This document shows positions 34,570 through 43,343 of a stretch of DNA of 64,000 bases, one piece after another (position 1 is the stretch's first letter; every line of letters starts with the position of its first letter). Both the position numbers and the translations under genes were made by a program. Under the pieces are notes generated by a model. It ran no database searches and was not told the DNA's origin. It worked only from the letters and a program-made list of their open reading frames with translations. Origin of the DNA: JAFDXJ01 sp039811225 (GTDB lineage: Bacteria; Bacteroidota; Bacteroidia; Chitinophagales; Chitinophagaceae); the NCBI GenBank assembly GCA_039811225.1, contig JBDHYG010000001.1, positions 372,001-436,000 on the forward strand. Reading direction: 5' to 3'.

Positions 34570-35406
34570 TTAAAACGGATAGTTTTTAATCAAACCAAAT
34601 TGATAGCCTTTGCTTTTCAGGGCAGTAAGCAGGGCAATCAATTTTTCTTTGTTTTCTTTTCGTGCAAACATCTGGTCATGACTGAGTAAAACTAATTTGT
34701 AGGGCGTAAAACACCTGGAGGAATCATTAATGGCATAGTGGATCATTTGTAAAAGCTGTGCCACACTTTGTGTGGGCTCTGCATTACCATGATGTTGCCA
34801 TTCTATATCCCAGCCAAAAAGACTATAGCCGTTTTGTTGCAACAAATCAGCAGCTTCCTGGGAACGAGCGGACGGATCATTACGTTTCCGGTTGCCGACC
34901 CGCCAGGTATTACGTCCGGGTAATCGGCCATCTTTATTTGTCAATTGGAGCAGGTTATTATTCTTATCAAAATCCGCCAAGACACCTTTAGGGTTTTGAT
35001 AAAACAATTTGTATTTACTGTTGGCATGTGAATAGCTATGACTGGATACTTGTAATAACGGATCGTTATACGCCGTTAAAAAAGCCTGTCGCATTTCTCC
35101 ATCAGCCTGGGTATGTTTGCCCACCATAAACATGGTTGCCGGCAAGCCCAATTGATTCAATACCTCGATCACATTATCCGTACCTATTAAGGGGCCATCA
35201 TCAAAAGTCAAATAAATCATTCTTATTGTATCAGGTACCCGCGTTGCCAGCAGATTTGAATCTTGTTTAGCAGGTATGGAATCTGCCGTCATAACCGGTG
35301 CATCGTTTTTCCCAGCAAGCATCGTATCAGTCATTTGTGCTACCGGTACATTGCTTTGGCAGGAAACCAAAAAGAAGTTACATAAAACAATAAGGAGACC
35401 TTTCAT
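34570..35406 (-). CDS. polysaccharide deacetylase (NodB domain) lipoprotein
   Basis: This 278-residue carbohydrate esterase 4-type protein has a lipoprotein signal (FFLVSC, Cys about 16). The NodB domain shows LTFDDGPLIGTDN (catalytic and metal Asp-Asp), the metal-binding HSYSH, the RNTWRVG block, GYSLFGWDIEW and LVLLSHDQ. It probably removes N-acetyl groups from a cell-envelope or exopolysaccharide. ATG 35406 is supported by a minus-strand -7 box at 35424-35431, which lies inside the alternative longer frame. Confidence 0.9.
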   Translation of the reverse strand: MKGLLIVLCNFFLVSCQSNVPVAQMTDTMLAGKNDAPVMTADSIPAKQDSNLLATRVPDTIRMIYLTFDDGPLIGTDNVIEVLNQLGLPATMFMVGKHTQADGEMRQAFLTAYNDPLLQVSSHSYSHANSKYKLFYQNPKGVLADFDKNNNLLQLTNKDGRLPGRNTWRVGNRKRNDPSARSQEAADLLQQNGYSLFGWDIEWQHHGNAEPTQSVAQLLQMIHYAINDSSRCFTPYKLVLLSHDQMFARKENKEKLIALLTALKSKGYQFGLIKNYPF

Positions 35407-35423
35407 TGAAAAAATTTGAAAGA

Positions 35424-35431
35424 CAAACATA
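35424..35431 (-). promoter_or_regulatory. -7 promoter element of the deacetylase gene
   Basis: The minus strand reads TATGTTTG, a perfect TAnnTTTG, 17 nt before ATG 35406. Confidence 0.5.
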
Positions 35432-35478
35432 TTAATAAAACTTATTTCAACCTTTCTGGTTTGTCTTAAATTGCTTGC

Positions 35479-37287
35479 TTATTCCATAGTTGTTTTCCCG
35501 GAAATTTCTGCCGGTGTCTGCGCAAATAGATCCAGGACGATGATTTCATTTTCCCCTTTCTGCAACCAGGTTCCCGGGCAATACAATCTTTGCTGTGGGC
35601 CTATATTCCAATAACGGCCGAGATTGTGTCCATTTACCCAAACAATTCCTTTCTTAAAATGTTGCATATCCAAATAGGTATCTCCTAACTTATCTATCGT
35701 AAAGGAGGCTTTAAAAAATGTACCATTCCGGTTATTGTCAATGGTGGCTGGTTGAAGGTTGCTCACAAATGCCTCCTTCATAGGCAGGGAAAATATATCC
35801 CATTCCATTAATGTCATACCATTTAAAGTCACTTTTTTGGTAATCCCTTTTCGATCCGTCATATCTCCCCCATAATTAATCCGTCCCATAGCTTCCACGA
35901 GAATTTCCAGAACAGGTTTAGGATTATCCGTTTTCGGTAAATTGATATGCCAGTCGCCGCCATCCCGGTAAATGGTATCAATCAGTTTTCCGTCCACATA
36001 GACAAAAGCAAGGTCATGTGGTTCTTTGATTTCCAGTCTCCCGCTTTTGTGACCGATTAAAGTGGTGCGATACAAAATAAAACCGCTTTGTTGATCCAGG
36101 TATTCCATGGGTTTTGGCTGTGCCGCATGTACCGGTTGAGGTAAATTGTTCCAAAGAGAAGTATAGGGAGTTACCGTAAATGCCGGAATGGAAATAGTCG
36201 GGATAGGAGCCGGGATATCTGGTAATTTGTTTCCGGTATAAGTTGCAATCAGGTTGCGAAGCATATAATACTTGGGGGTTGCACTTCCCTGTTCACTGAT
36301 GGGTGCATCATAATCATAGCTGGTAATATCTGCCTGGTATTTTTTTCCACCCCCATTTGCTCCTGCCCAGAAGCCGAAATTGGTACCACCATGGATCACA
36401 TAAAAATTGAATGATTTTTTATTCTTCAGCAGGAAAATAATTTCTTTTTTCAACTCATTGGTATCTGGTCTGGCCCAGGCTTCGCCCCAATGTGTTAACC
36501 AACCCGGATAGGTTTCACTACTAAACACCGGAACATTCGGATCAATCTTTTTCCCTTCATTAAAATCTTTTTCATCACTGCCACTATCCAGGCCAATGGC
36601 TGCGCCTTCTACAGTGCCGGCTTCCAACATATAGGGTGCCGGGCCATCAGCCGTATAAAAAGGAACATCAATGCCATTTTCCCGCCATTCTTTTTTTAAC
36701 GTGTTCAAATAAGTTTTGTCATTGCCATAACTGCCATATTCATTTTCTATTTGTACCATCAGGATGGGGCCACCATGTGTTACCTGTAAATCTTTTATTT
36801 CAAGTGACATCCTTTTTATATAGGTGGATACTTCCGCCATATAGCGGGGATCCATACTACGAATGGAAATATCCGGCACTTTCAATAACCAGGATGGGAG
36901 GCCGCCAAAATCCCATTCGGCACACACATAAGGGCCCGGCCGGAATAATACCCACATATTCTCTTCCTGGCAAATGCGGATAAACTCCGTGATATTGTGA
37001 TTCCCGTTTTGGAAATCCCATACTCCCGGTTTCAATTCCTGGTAATTCCAGAATACATACATCGCAATGGTATTACAGCCCATCGCTTTTGCCATTTGGA
37101 TCCGTTGCCGCCAATACGCATGCGGAATACGGGCCGGATGCATCTCCCCACTGATGATCTGGAAGGGCTTACCGTCTAATAAAAAATTTTCACCCGAAAA
37201 ATTAAACTGGTGTTTCTGCTGTGCTTTTACAGTAGAAAAAGCGAGCATACACAAAATGAGCGTACTGAAAATCCTGATCCTATTCAT
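35479..37287 (-). CDS. secreted beta-galactosidase, glycoside hydrolase family 35
   Basis: This 602-residue GH35 enzyme releases terminal beta-galactose. A signal peptide (STLILCMLAFSTVKAQ) is followed by the catalytic barrel. The family signature GGPILMVQIENEYG carries the acid/base E183, and FSSETYPGW carries the probable nucleophile E258. Other blocks are FRPGPYVCAEWDFGGLP and HGGTNFG. C-terminal beta-sandwich domains include KGIVWVNGHNLGRYW. No T9SS tail is present, so it is likely periplasmic. It is divergent from fumC. Galactose released here could feed galK (3232-4389), though the two are not linked. Confidence 0.94.
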   Translation of the reverse strand: MNRIRIFSTLILCMLAFSTVKAQQKHQFNFSGENFLLDGKPFQIISGEMHPARIPHAYWRQRIQMAKAMGCNTIAMYVFWNYQELKPGVWDFQNGNHNITEFIRICQEENMWVLFRPGPYVCAEWDFGGLPSWLLKVPDISIRSMDPRYMAEVSTYIKRMSLEIKDLQVTHGGPILMVQIENEYGSYGNDKTYLNTLKKEWRENGIDVPFYTADGPAPYMLEAGTVEGAAIGLDSGSDEKDFNEGKKIDPNVPVFSSETYPGWLTHWGEAWARPDTNELKKEIIFLLKNKKSFNFYVIHGGTNFGFWAGANGGGKKYQADITSYDYDAPISEQGSATPKYYMLRNLIATYTGNKLPDIPAPIPTISIPAFTVTPYTSLWNNLPQPVHAAQPKPMEYLDQQSGFILYRTTLIGHKSGRLEIKEPHDLAFVYVDGKLIDTIYRDGGDWHINLPKTDNPKPVLEILVEAMGRINYGGDMTDRKGITKKVTLNGMTLMEWDIFSLPMKEAFVSNLQPATIDNNRNGTFFKASFTIDKLGDTYLDMQHFKKGIVWVNGHNLGRYWNIGPQQRLYCPGTWLQKGENEIIVLDLFAQTPAEISGKTTME

Positions 37288-37383
37288 GATTATATTCTTT
37301 GTTTAAAGATAAGGTTCCCGGGGCACAAAAAACATAAAGCCTGCAGAAATTTCCAAAAGAAAAAAATTGCCCTATTGATTACT

Positions 37384-37391
37384 TACCTTTG
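37384..37391 (+). promoter_or_regulatory. -7 promoter element of fumC
   Basis: TACCTTTG fits TAnnTTTG, 25 nt before ATG 37417. TTG at 37367-37369 could be a -33 but with a short spacing of 14. Confidence 0.55.
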
Positions 37392-37416
37392 CTTTCAATT
37401 TTTAAAAAATTTACAT

Positions 37417-38817
37417 ATGGATTATAGAATAGAAAAAGACACCATGGGTGAAGTGAAAGTCCCGGTGGACGCCTATTACGGCGCACAGACCCAACGTAGC
37501 ATAGATAATTTTAAAATTGCCCAGGACATTAATAAAATGCCCATCGAAATAATTCGGGCATTTGCTTACCTTAAAAAAGCAGCCGCTATTACCAATTTTG
37601 AGGCGGGTGTATTGTCTGAAGAAAAGTCCGCTATAATTGGAAAAGTTTGTGATGAAATATTAACCGGCGCCCTGGATAACCAGTTCCCGTTGGTAGTTTG
37701 GCAAACAGGTTCCGGTACCCAAAGTAATATGAATGTAAATGAAGTGATTGCTTACCGGGGCCACACATTGCTGGGTGGCCAGCTGACGGATAAAGAAAAG
37801 AAACTACATCCCAATGATGATGTCAATAAATCGCAATCATCCAATGATACATTCCCCACTGCCATGCACATTGCGGCATACAGTATACTGATGGAGAAAA
37901 CAATTCCGGGTATTGAAAAATTAAGGGATACCCTTGCTGAAAAAAGCAAAAAATTCATGCATATTGTAAAGATTGGTCGTACCCATTTCATGGATGCCAC
38001 ACCGCTTACTTTAGGCCAGGAGTTTAGTGGATATGTTTCGCAACTGGACCATGGCCTCCATGCCATTCGCAATTCGTTACAGCATTTAAGTGAATTGGCA
38101 CTTGGCGGTACAGCAGTTGGTACCGGTATCAATACGCCTAAAAATTATGCAGAGAATGTGGCAAAAAATATTGCCCGGCTTACAAAGTACCCATTTGTAA
38201 CTGCTACCAATAAATTTGAAGCGCTTGCAGCACATGATGCCATTGTAGAAGCACATGGCGCACTGAAGACCGTGGCTGTGAGCCTCATGAAAATTGCCAA
38301 TGATATCCGGATGCTTTCTTCCGGGCCGAGAAGCGGGATTGGTGAAATCTTTATCCCGGATAATGAACCCGGCTCTTCTATCATGCCGGGGAAAGTAAAC
38401 CCTACGCAATGTGAAGCCGTAACTATGATCGCTGCCCAGGTGATGGGGAACGATGTAGCCATCAGTGTTGGCGGTGCAAATGGCCATTTTGAGTTGAATG
38501 TATTTAAACCTATGATGATTTATAATTTCCTGCATAGCGCCAAATTAATCGGAGATGGTTGTGTGTCATTTAATGATAAATGCGCGGTAGGAATAGAACC
38601 AATAGAAAAAAATATCGAAAAGAATTTACACAACAGCCTGATGCTGGTAACTGCTTTAAACACAAAAATCGGGTATTACAAAGCGGCAGAGATTGCACAA
38701 AAGGCACATAAAGAAGGAACCACTTTAAAAGAAATGGCCGTAAAACTGGGTTATCTTACCCCGGAAGAATTTGATGAATGGGTTGTTCCGGCTAAAATGG
38801 TAGGTGAAATAAACTAG
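37417..38817 (+). CDS. fumC: class II fumarate hydratase
   Basis: FumC interconverts fumarate and malate in the TCA cycle as an iron-independent homotetramer. The 466 residues match the family. Visible blocks are WQTGSGTQSNMNVNEVIA, KSQSSNDTFPTAMH, the substrate-binding KIGRTHFMDATPLTLGQE and the signature GSSIMPGKVNPTQCEA. The open frame extends upstream to 37210 with no ATG, but that part overlaps the divergent GH35 gene and the promoter box. ATG 37417 is therefore the start. Confidence 0.96.
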   Translation: MDYRIEKDTMGEVKVPVDAYYGAQTQRSIDNFKIAQDINKMPIEIIRAFAYLKKAAAITNFEAGVLSEEKSAIIGKVCDEILTGALDNQFPLVVWQTGSGTQSNMNVNEVIAYRGHTLLGGQLTDKEKKLHPNDDVNKSQSSNDTFPTAMHIAAYSILMEKTIPGIEKLRDTLAEKSKKFMHIVKIGRTHFMDATPLTLGQEFSGYVSQLDHGLHAIRNSLQHLSELALGGTAVGTGINTPKNYAENVAKNIARLTKYPFVTATNKFEALAAHDAIVEAHGALKTVAVSLMKIANDIRMLSSGPRSGIGEIFIPDNEPGSSIMPGKVNPTQCEAVTMIAAQVMGNDVAISVGGANGHFELNVFKPMMIYNFLHSAKLIGDGCVSFNDKCAVGIEPIEKNIEKNLHNSLMLVTALNTKIGYYKAAEIAQKAHKEGTTLKEMAVKLGYLTPEEFDEWVVPAKMVGEIN

Positions 38818-38918
38818 ACATCCCTTGTTTTTACTATGTTTTTCAGGTTTGTAAAGCAATTTTATGATGGATTGACCGTTATGGTAAAAAATTTGCTGTC
38901 ATTTCTTAAAGAACCTTT

Positions 38919-39812
38919 ATGCGAATACTGAAAAACAAATTCTTTTATTTTTCAATCCTTTTATCAGCGGTCATTTTTGCTTTGACCGGGTGCCAAAAAG
39001 AATATAGCCTGGAAAATGGCAGCACGGATACCCCGGCTACCGGCAGCTTAACAGACTCATTAGGTGTTTGTCTTGGCAGTACAGTTCATGGTACTTATTA
39101 TAATGGGATTACCCCTGGTGGTGATACCGCTTATGTAGATCTCCAGGTAAATGTTACCTCTCCCGGAACATACAATATTAAATCCAACCTGCAGAATGGA
39201 TTTCTTTTTGCTGATTCCGGCTATTTCAATGCAACTGGTGTTACCACTGTTCGTTTACGGCCTTTAGGTACTCCCATTCTACAGGTGATCACTGATTTCC
39301 AGGTTACATTTGATAGTACCACTTGTGGTTTTGCTATAGATGTGCAGGATAGCACCGGTCATAGTACCGGTGGTGGAACAGGTGGAGACACTACGTTGGC
39401 AAAATCTGATTCCGCCTGGACTTTTATTGGAAATAGCCAAAAGTTCCAGGGGCCATTAGACCTGGCTTCCGTAAAAGATACACTTAGCCTGCATGTCCTC
39501 ACTATCAACGGCACGACTACAACGGGAGATACATCTTTCACCATAGGTGTATTCCTGCCTACTACAGATATTGCGTTAGGGTCCTATCCTACCAGCACTT
39601 CCGGTTTTCTTTATTTCGTGGATAATGCCAACCCCACCGTCCCCATTTATGCAGCAGATCCATCCACAACGGGTTTTGTTGTTACCATAAATGTCACCGC
39701 CTATGACCCGGTATTAAAAGTTGTTTCAGGTAATTTTTCCGGAACAGCTGTAGATGCCTTGGGGAACCCGGTAACCATAGCTTCGGGGCAGTTTACATCC
39801 CTGGTACTTTAA
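38919..39812 (+). CDS. hypothetical lipoprotein
   Basis: This 297-residue lipoprotein has a signal of 25 residues or so ending at the lipobox LTGC, followed by QKEYS, the common Bacteroidota surface-lipoprotein start. The body has beta-rich segments with repeated Gly/Thr/Ser linkers (TGGGTGGDTT about 155). It shows an N-terminal repeat domain (TVHGTYYNGITPGGDTAYVDLQVNV) and a C-terminal domain that resembles similar lipoproteins of this phylum (VVSGNFSGTAVDALGNPVTI). I do not recognise a family. An intrinsic terminator follows, so it is a single-gene unit. Confidence 0.72.
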   Translation: MRILKNKFFYFSILLSAVIFALTGCQKEYSLENGSTDTPATGSLTDSLGVCLGSTVHGTYYNGITPGGDTAYVDLQVNVTSPGTYNIKSNLQNGFLFADSGYFNATGVTTVRLRPLGTPILQVITDFQVTFDSTTCGFAIDVQDSTGHSTGGGTGGDTTLAKSDSAWTFIGNSQKFQGPLDLASVKDTLSLHVLTINGTTTTGDTSFTIGVFLPTTDIALGSYPTSTSGFLYFVDNANPTVPIYAADPSTTGFVVTINVTAYDPVLKVVSGNFSGTAVDALGNPVTIASGQFTSLVL

Positions 39813-39832
39813 GATTAAAATTATTCTCATAA

Positions 39833-39870
39833 AAAAGCGGCATCATTGAATGTCGCTTTTCTTTTTTATC
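39833..39870 (+). terminator. intrinsic terminator after the 38919 lipoprotein gene
   Basis: An 11-bp stem with one G-U pair (AAAAGCGGCAT / ATGTCGCTTTT), loop CATTGA, is followed by a T-rich run. It lies 20 nt after the stop codon. Confidence 0.8.
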
Positions 39871-39883
39871 TGTATTTTCATGT

Positions 39884-41146
39884 ATGCTCATTTTCTCTAC
39901 CTTCCTTTCCCCCCGGCTTACTTATATAATAAATACAATATTTCAAGGTAAGGCGAACTGCACCACAGATGAATGGACATTTAAAAATTATACGGGTGAA
40001 AAAATTAATTATTCCCCACAAAAGTTTTCACCGGAAGAACTGCATATTCAGCCACATTCCCTATTGCAGGAAACATCCATCCATATTCAGGATATAGAAG
40101 TATTTCCCTGGCATGAACTTCCTGTATTTTTTCGAACCGGGGGCGATATCCCTTTTGATTTTTTTGCAGCCTCTTTTTATTTGCTCACGCGCTATGAGGA
40201 ATATTTATCTCATACTAAAGATCTCTATGGCCGATACCCGCATACCGAAAGCCTTGCTTTTAAAAATCATTTCCTGCAATTTCCCTTAATCGATTGCTGG
40301 TACAAAGAAATATTTGCACCGAATGCACCTCCGGCTTTCTCTTTTATACCCACTTACGATATTGATATAGCCTATAAATATTTGTACAAACCATTATATA
40401 AAAATATTGCCTGGCTGCTCCATGATTTTTTTTCAGGAAAATGGGCCTCCTTATCAACCCGCATTAAAGTTTTGCGCAGAAAAATTCCCGATCCTTTTTT
40501 GCAATTCGATTACCTGGATAAATTACATGCAACCTATCAACTGCAACCAGTTTATTTTTTTCTCCTTGCGGGCAAACAAAACCGGTATGATAAAAACATT
40601 ACCCCGTTTCATCCGGCTTTCCGCAAATTGATTAATAGGGTTGCTACGCAAAATAAAACCGGCTTACACCCTTCCTGGCAAAGTTCCTTGTCAACGGAAT
40701 TGTTAGCGGAAGAAATAGCCACCCTACAAAAAATAACCGGAAGTAAACCGGTGGCTTCCCGGCAACACTATATCCGTATGGAATTGCCCGCTACTTATCG
40801 GTCGCTTATAAAGCAGGGGATGAAAGAGGATTATTCAATGGGCTATGGCAGTATAAATGGTTTCCGTGCATCTACCTCTAACCCTTTTCTGTGGTATGAT
40901 CTCGAGAAAGAAACAACGACCGATTTATATATCCATCCATTCTGTTTCATGGATGCCAATGCCATTTTTGAACAAAAACAGACACCTGCAGAAACACTTT
41001 CCGAATTGATACATTACAGTAAAATAACAGCAGCTACACATGGGCAGATGTTAGGTATTTGGCATAATCATTTCCTAACGGACGAACCCACATGGCAGGA
41101 CTGGAAAAATATTTATGCCCGGTTCCTGGAAAAACAATTTTGCTGA
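39884..41146 (+). CDS. polysaccharide deacetylase-like protein with N-terminal DUF7033-type domain
   Basis: This 420-residue protein is of a type common in Bacteroidota. A domain with FRTGGDIPFDFFAASFYLLTRYEEY precedes a deacetylase-like fold beginning SFIPTYDIDIAYKYLYK. The TYDID region is in the place of the catalytic TFDDG of NodB enzymes, with Asp residues retained, and a late HxxH-type segment (ATHGQMLGIWHNH) is present. Cytoplasmic location is likely, since there is no signal peptide. The substrate is unknown. Possibly it acts on envelope glycans. Confidence 0.7.
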   Translation: MLIFSTFLSPRLTYIINTIFQGKANCTTDEWTFKNYTGEKINYSPQKFSPEELHIQPHSLLQETSIHIQDIEVFPWHELPVFFRTGGDIPFDFFAASFYLLTRYEEYLSHTKDLYGRYPHTESLAFKNHFLQFPLIDCWYKEIFAPNAPPAFSFIPTYDIDIAYKYLYKPLYKNIAWLLHDFFSGKWASLSTRIKVLRRKIPDPFLQFDYLDKLHATYQLQPVYFFLLAGKQNRYDKNITPFHPAFRKLINRVATQNKTGLHPSWQSSLSTELLAEEIATLQKITGSKPVASRQHYIRMELPATYRSLIKQGMKEDYSMGYGSINGFRASTSNPFLWYDLEKETTTDLYIHPFCFMDANAIFEQKQTPAETLSELIHYSKITAATHGQMLGIWHNHFLTDEPTWQDWKNIYARFLEKQFC

Positions 41147-41188
41147 ATATTTTCTCAATTTTTTAGGCTTCTAAAAATTGTTCCGGCC

Positions 41189-41196
41189 TACCTTTG
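41189..41196 (+). promoter_or_regulatory. -7 promoter element of icd
   Basis: TACCTTTG fits TAnnTTTG, 21 nt before ATG 41218. An in-frame TTG at 41194 overlaps the box and is unlikely to be used. Confidence 0.55.
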
Positions 41197-41217
41197 CAAC
41201 TTGCTAAATATGGACGT

Positions 41218-42672
41218 ATGATAAAAATTGCAGTTGCTAAAGGTGATGGTATCGGCCCGGAAATAATGAATGCCGTTTTACACATATTTGAAAAAGCCCG
41301 GGTACCACTCGAATATGAACTGGTAGAAATGGGTAAATGGGTTTTTGATAAAGGTTTCAGCAATGGCATGACTCCCGAAGCCCGGCAAACCATTGAGAAC
41401 CAGGGCATTCTCTTTAAAGGCCCGATGGAAACACCTAAAGGGAAAGGAGTAAAAAGCGTGAATGTCACTGCCCGAAAAACCTGGAACACCTATGCCAATA
41501 AACGGGTATTCCAGACACTGCATGGCGTAGATACCGTATTCAGCAAAGCCGGTATCCCTATCGACGTTACGATCGTACGGGAAAATATAGAAGATACTTA
41601 TGGCGGTATTGAACATATGCTGACACATGATGTGGCGCTCAGCCGCCGTTTCATTACCCGACCGGGTAGTATGCAGGTGATCCGGTATGCATTTGAAATG
41701 GCCCGGAAAAAGAAAGCAAGGAGAATTACCTGTGGCCATAAAGCTAACATCATGAAGATCACCGATGGCCTGTTCCTCGAAATATTTTATGAAGTAGCCA
41801 AAGAATATCCTGATCTGAAAGCAGATGATGTCATTGTTGATGATTTATGTATGAAACTGGTTACCCGGCCCGATACTTTTGATGTAGTGGTACTTACTAA
41901 TTTACAAGGTGATATCGTGTCTGATTTGTGTGCCGGTCTTGTTGGTGGACTTGGCTTTGCTCCTTCTGCCAATATCGGCGATCATATCTGCATCTTTGAA
42001 GCGGTACACGGAACAGCACCGGATATTGCCGGAAAAAATTTAGCAAATCCCACCGCCCTGCTGTTGAGTGGTATTGCCATGCTGCGTCACCTGGGTCTTA
42101 TGCAATCTGCTGCTATGATTGAAAATGCTCTTTTATTTACCCTGGAAAGCGGCAGCCACACAGGTGATTTCGGTAATAAAGAAATCCCTTCCCTGGGTAC
42201 CAAAGAATTTGCCGAAGAAATCATCCGTAATTTTCATAAAACGCCCCAGCAAGGCGCTAAACCATTATTGGCAGATCAGCCGCCAACTCAAACCACTTTT
42301 AAACTGGAAAAAAACCCAATGCTCGAAAGCATAGAAATGGAAGATGAAGCGATTGTTGGGGTTGACTTTTTTATTGAAAGTAACGAACAACCTATTGCTA
42401 TTGCACAAAAATGCATGAAACATGCCGGTGTCAAATTTTCCCTGGTCAATATCAGTAACCGGGGCACGCAGGTATGGCCAACCGGCTCAATCTTTACTAA
42501 CCTGGTCAATCAATACAATGTCCGATTTGAAAGCATTGATGATGAACCGCTAAACCAACAGGATATAATCGGATTGTATGTAAGCCTGAGTGGAAATTTC
42601 AAGATCTGTTCCAGTGAATTGCTTAACCGGTGGGGTAGCAAAAAGGCCTATAGCCTGGCACAGGGCCAATAG
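41218..42672 (+). CDS. icd: NADP-dependent isocitrate dehydrogenase (Thermus-type, long form)
   Basis: This enzyme oxidatively decarboxylates isocitrate to 2-oxoglutarate. Its 484 residues have a normal catalytic part (GDGIGPEIMNAVL, TVVRENIEDTYGGIEH-like block, TDGLFLEIFYEVAKEYPDLKADDVIVDDLCM, and the NADP-site HGTAPDIAGKNLANPTALLLS). A C-terminal extension of about 130 residues (from about 350) is absent from E. coli Icd but present in the Thermus-type long enzymes. ATG 41218 is chosen over a TTG in the promoter box. With fumC nearby but unlinked, the gene belongs to the TCA cycle. Confidence 0.92.
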   Translation: MIKIAVAKGDGIGPEIMNAVLHIFEKARVPLEYELVEMGKWVFDKGFSNGMTPEARQTIENQGILFKGPMETPKGKGVKSVNVTARKTWNTYANKRVFQTLHGVDTVFSKAGIPIDVTIVRENIEDTYGGIEHMLTHDVALSRRFITRPGSMQVIRYAFEMARKKKARRITCGHKANIMKITDGLFLEIFYEVAKEYPDLKADDVIVDDLCMKLVTRPDTFDVVVLTNLQGDIVSDLCAGLVGGLGFAPSANIGDHICIFEAVHGTAPDIAGKNLANPTALLLSGIAMLRHLGLMQSAAMIENALLFTLESGSHTGDFGNKEIPSLGTKEFAEEIIRNFHKTPQQGAKPLLADQPPTQTTFKLEKNPMLESIEMEDEAIVGVDFFIESNEQPIAIAQKCMKHAGVKFSLVNISNRGTQVWPTGSIFTNLVNQYNVRFESIDDEPLNQQDIIGLYVSLSGNFKICSSELLNRWGSKKAYSLAQGQ

Positions 42673-42740
42673 CATCCGACTTTTTTTTAAAATTTTCCGC
42701 CAAAAATTTGGTGAGCTACTTTTTTTGCCCATATATTTAC

Positions 42741-42765
42741 AATTCCTATTGGTTTAATAGGAATT
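42741..42765. repeat. perfect 10-bp inverted repeat in the leader of the DUF2061 gene
   Basis: AATTCCTATT, loop GGTTT, AATAGGAATT is perfect over 10 bp. It sits right after a near-consensus -7 box (TATATTTA, 42732-42739) and 14 nt before ATG 42780. It could be an operator or an mRNA stem-loop affecting translation. Confidence 0.6.
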
Positions 42766-42779
42766 AAAATAATTTAACT

Positions 42780-43319
42780 ATGGCCGTCCAGCAACCAAAA
42801 GAGAAAAACACCCGCATTTTTTTAAAAGCCACAACCTGGAGAATTGTAGGCACTTGTGACACCATTTTTCTGTCCTGGTTATTTACCGGCCAGATTACTT
42901 CTGCGCTGAAGATTGGCTTCACGGAAGTCTTTACCAAAATCTTTTTATTTTACCTCCATGAGAAAATCCTGTGGAGTCGTTTACGTTTTGGTCAGAAATA
43001 TTCTCCGGAAGGTGTACTCCTGGAAGAGAAAAATTATCGCAGCCTCATTAAAGGTATCAGCTGGCGGTTTTTTGGTACATTGGATACCATCTTTATTGCC
43101 TTATTTTGGACAGGTGACTTTACAAAAGCCTTTGCGATTGGCACTACGGAAATCATCACAAAAGTTTTATTGTACTGGCTCCATGAAAGGGTATGGTTGA
43201 AAATTAAATTTCAAAATCCATTGGGTAAAAATATTATGAATGAAAATGCCGAAACAGCAATAGGAGAAGTAAAAGTTGTTGCCGCAACGGAGCCAATGAA
43301 AGCTGGTATAGAAGCTTAA
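42780..43319 (+). CDS. DUF2061 membrane protein with two tandem copies of the domain
   Basis: This 179-residue integral membrane protein carries two DUF2061 repeats: RIFLKATTWRIVGTCDTIFLSWLFTG (from about residue 12) and RSLIKGISWRFFGTLDTIFIALFWTG (from about 88). Each is followed by FTEVFTKI- or TTEIITKV-type and LHEK/LHER segments, so they are probably an ancient duplication. Function is unknown. In some bacteria such proteins lie near sulfate-assimilation genes, but none is here. A perfect inverted repeat lies in its leader and a shared terminator at its end. Confidence 0.85.
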   Translation: MAVQQPKEKNTRIFLKATTWRIVGTCDTIFLSWLFTGQITSALKIGFTEVFTKIFLFYLHEKILWSRLRFGQKYSPEGVLLEEKNYRSLIKGISWRFFGTLDTIFIALFWTGDFTKAFAIGTTEIITKVLLYWLHERVWLKIKFQNPLGKNIMNENAETAIGEVKVVAATEPMKAGIEA

Positions 43320-43343
43320 AGCAGGGTTTTTTAAACCAGCTTT
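43318..43343. terminator. bidirectional terminator hairpin between DUF2061 and MFS genes
   Basis: Two paired segments (AAAGC/GCTTT and GGTTT/AAACC) form an imperfect stem with a TTT loop and T-rich flank. It spans the stops of the convergent genes and overlaps the MFS stop codon at 43342. Confidence 0.5.

Noticed and set aside
37210..37416. N-terminal extension of fumC
   Set aside because: The 69 extra codons overlap the divergent GH35 gene and the promoter box, have no ATG and do not match FumC.
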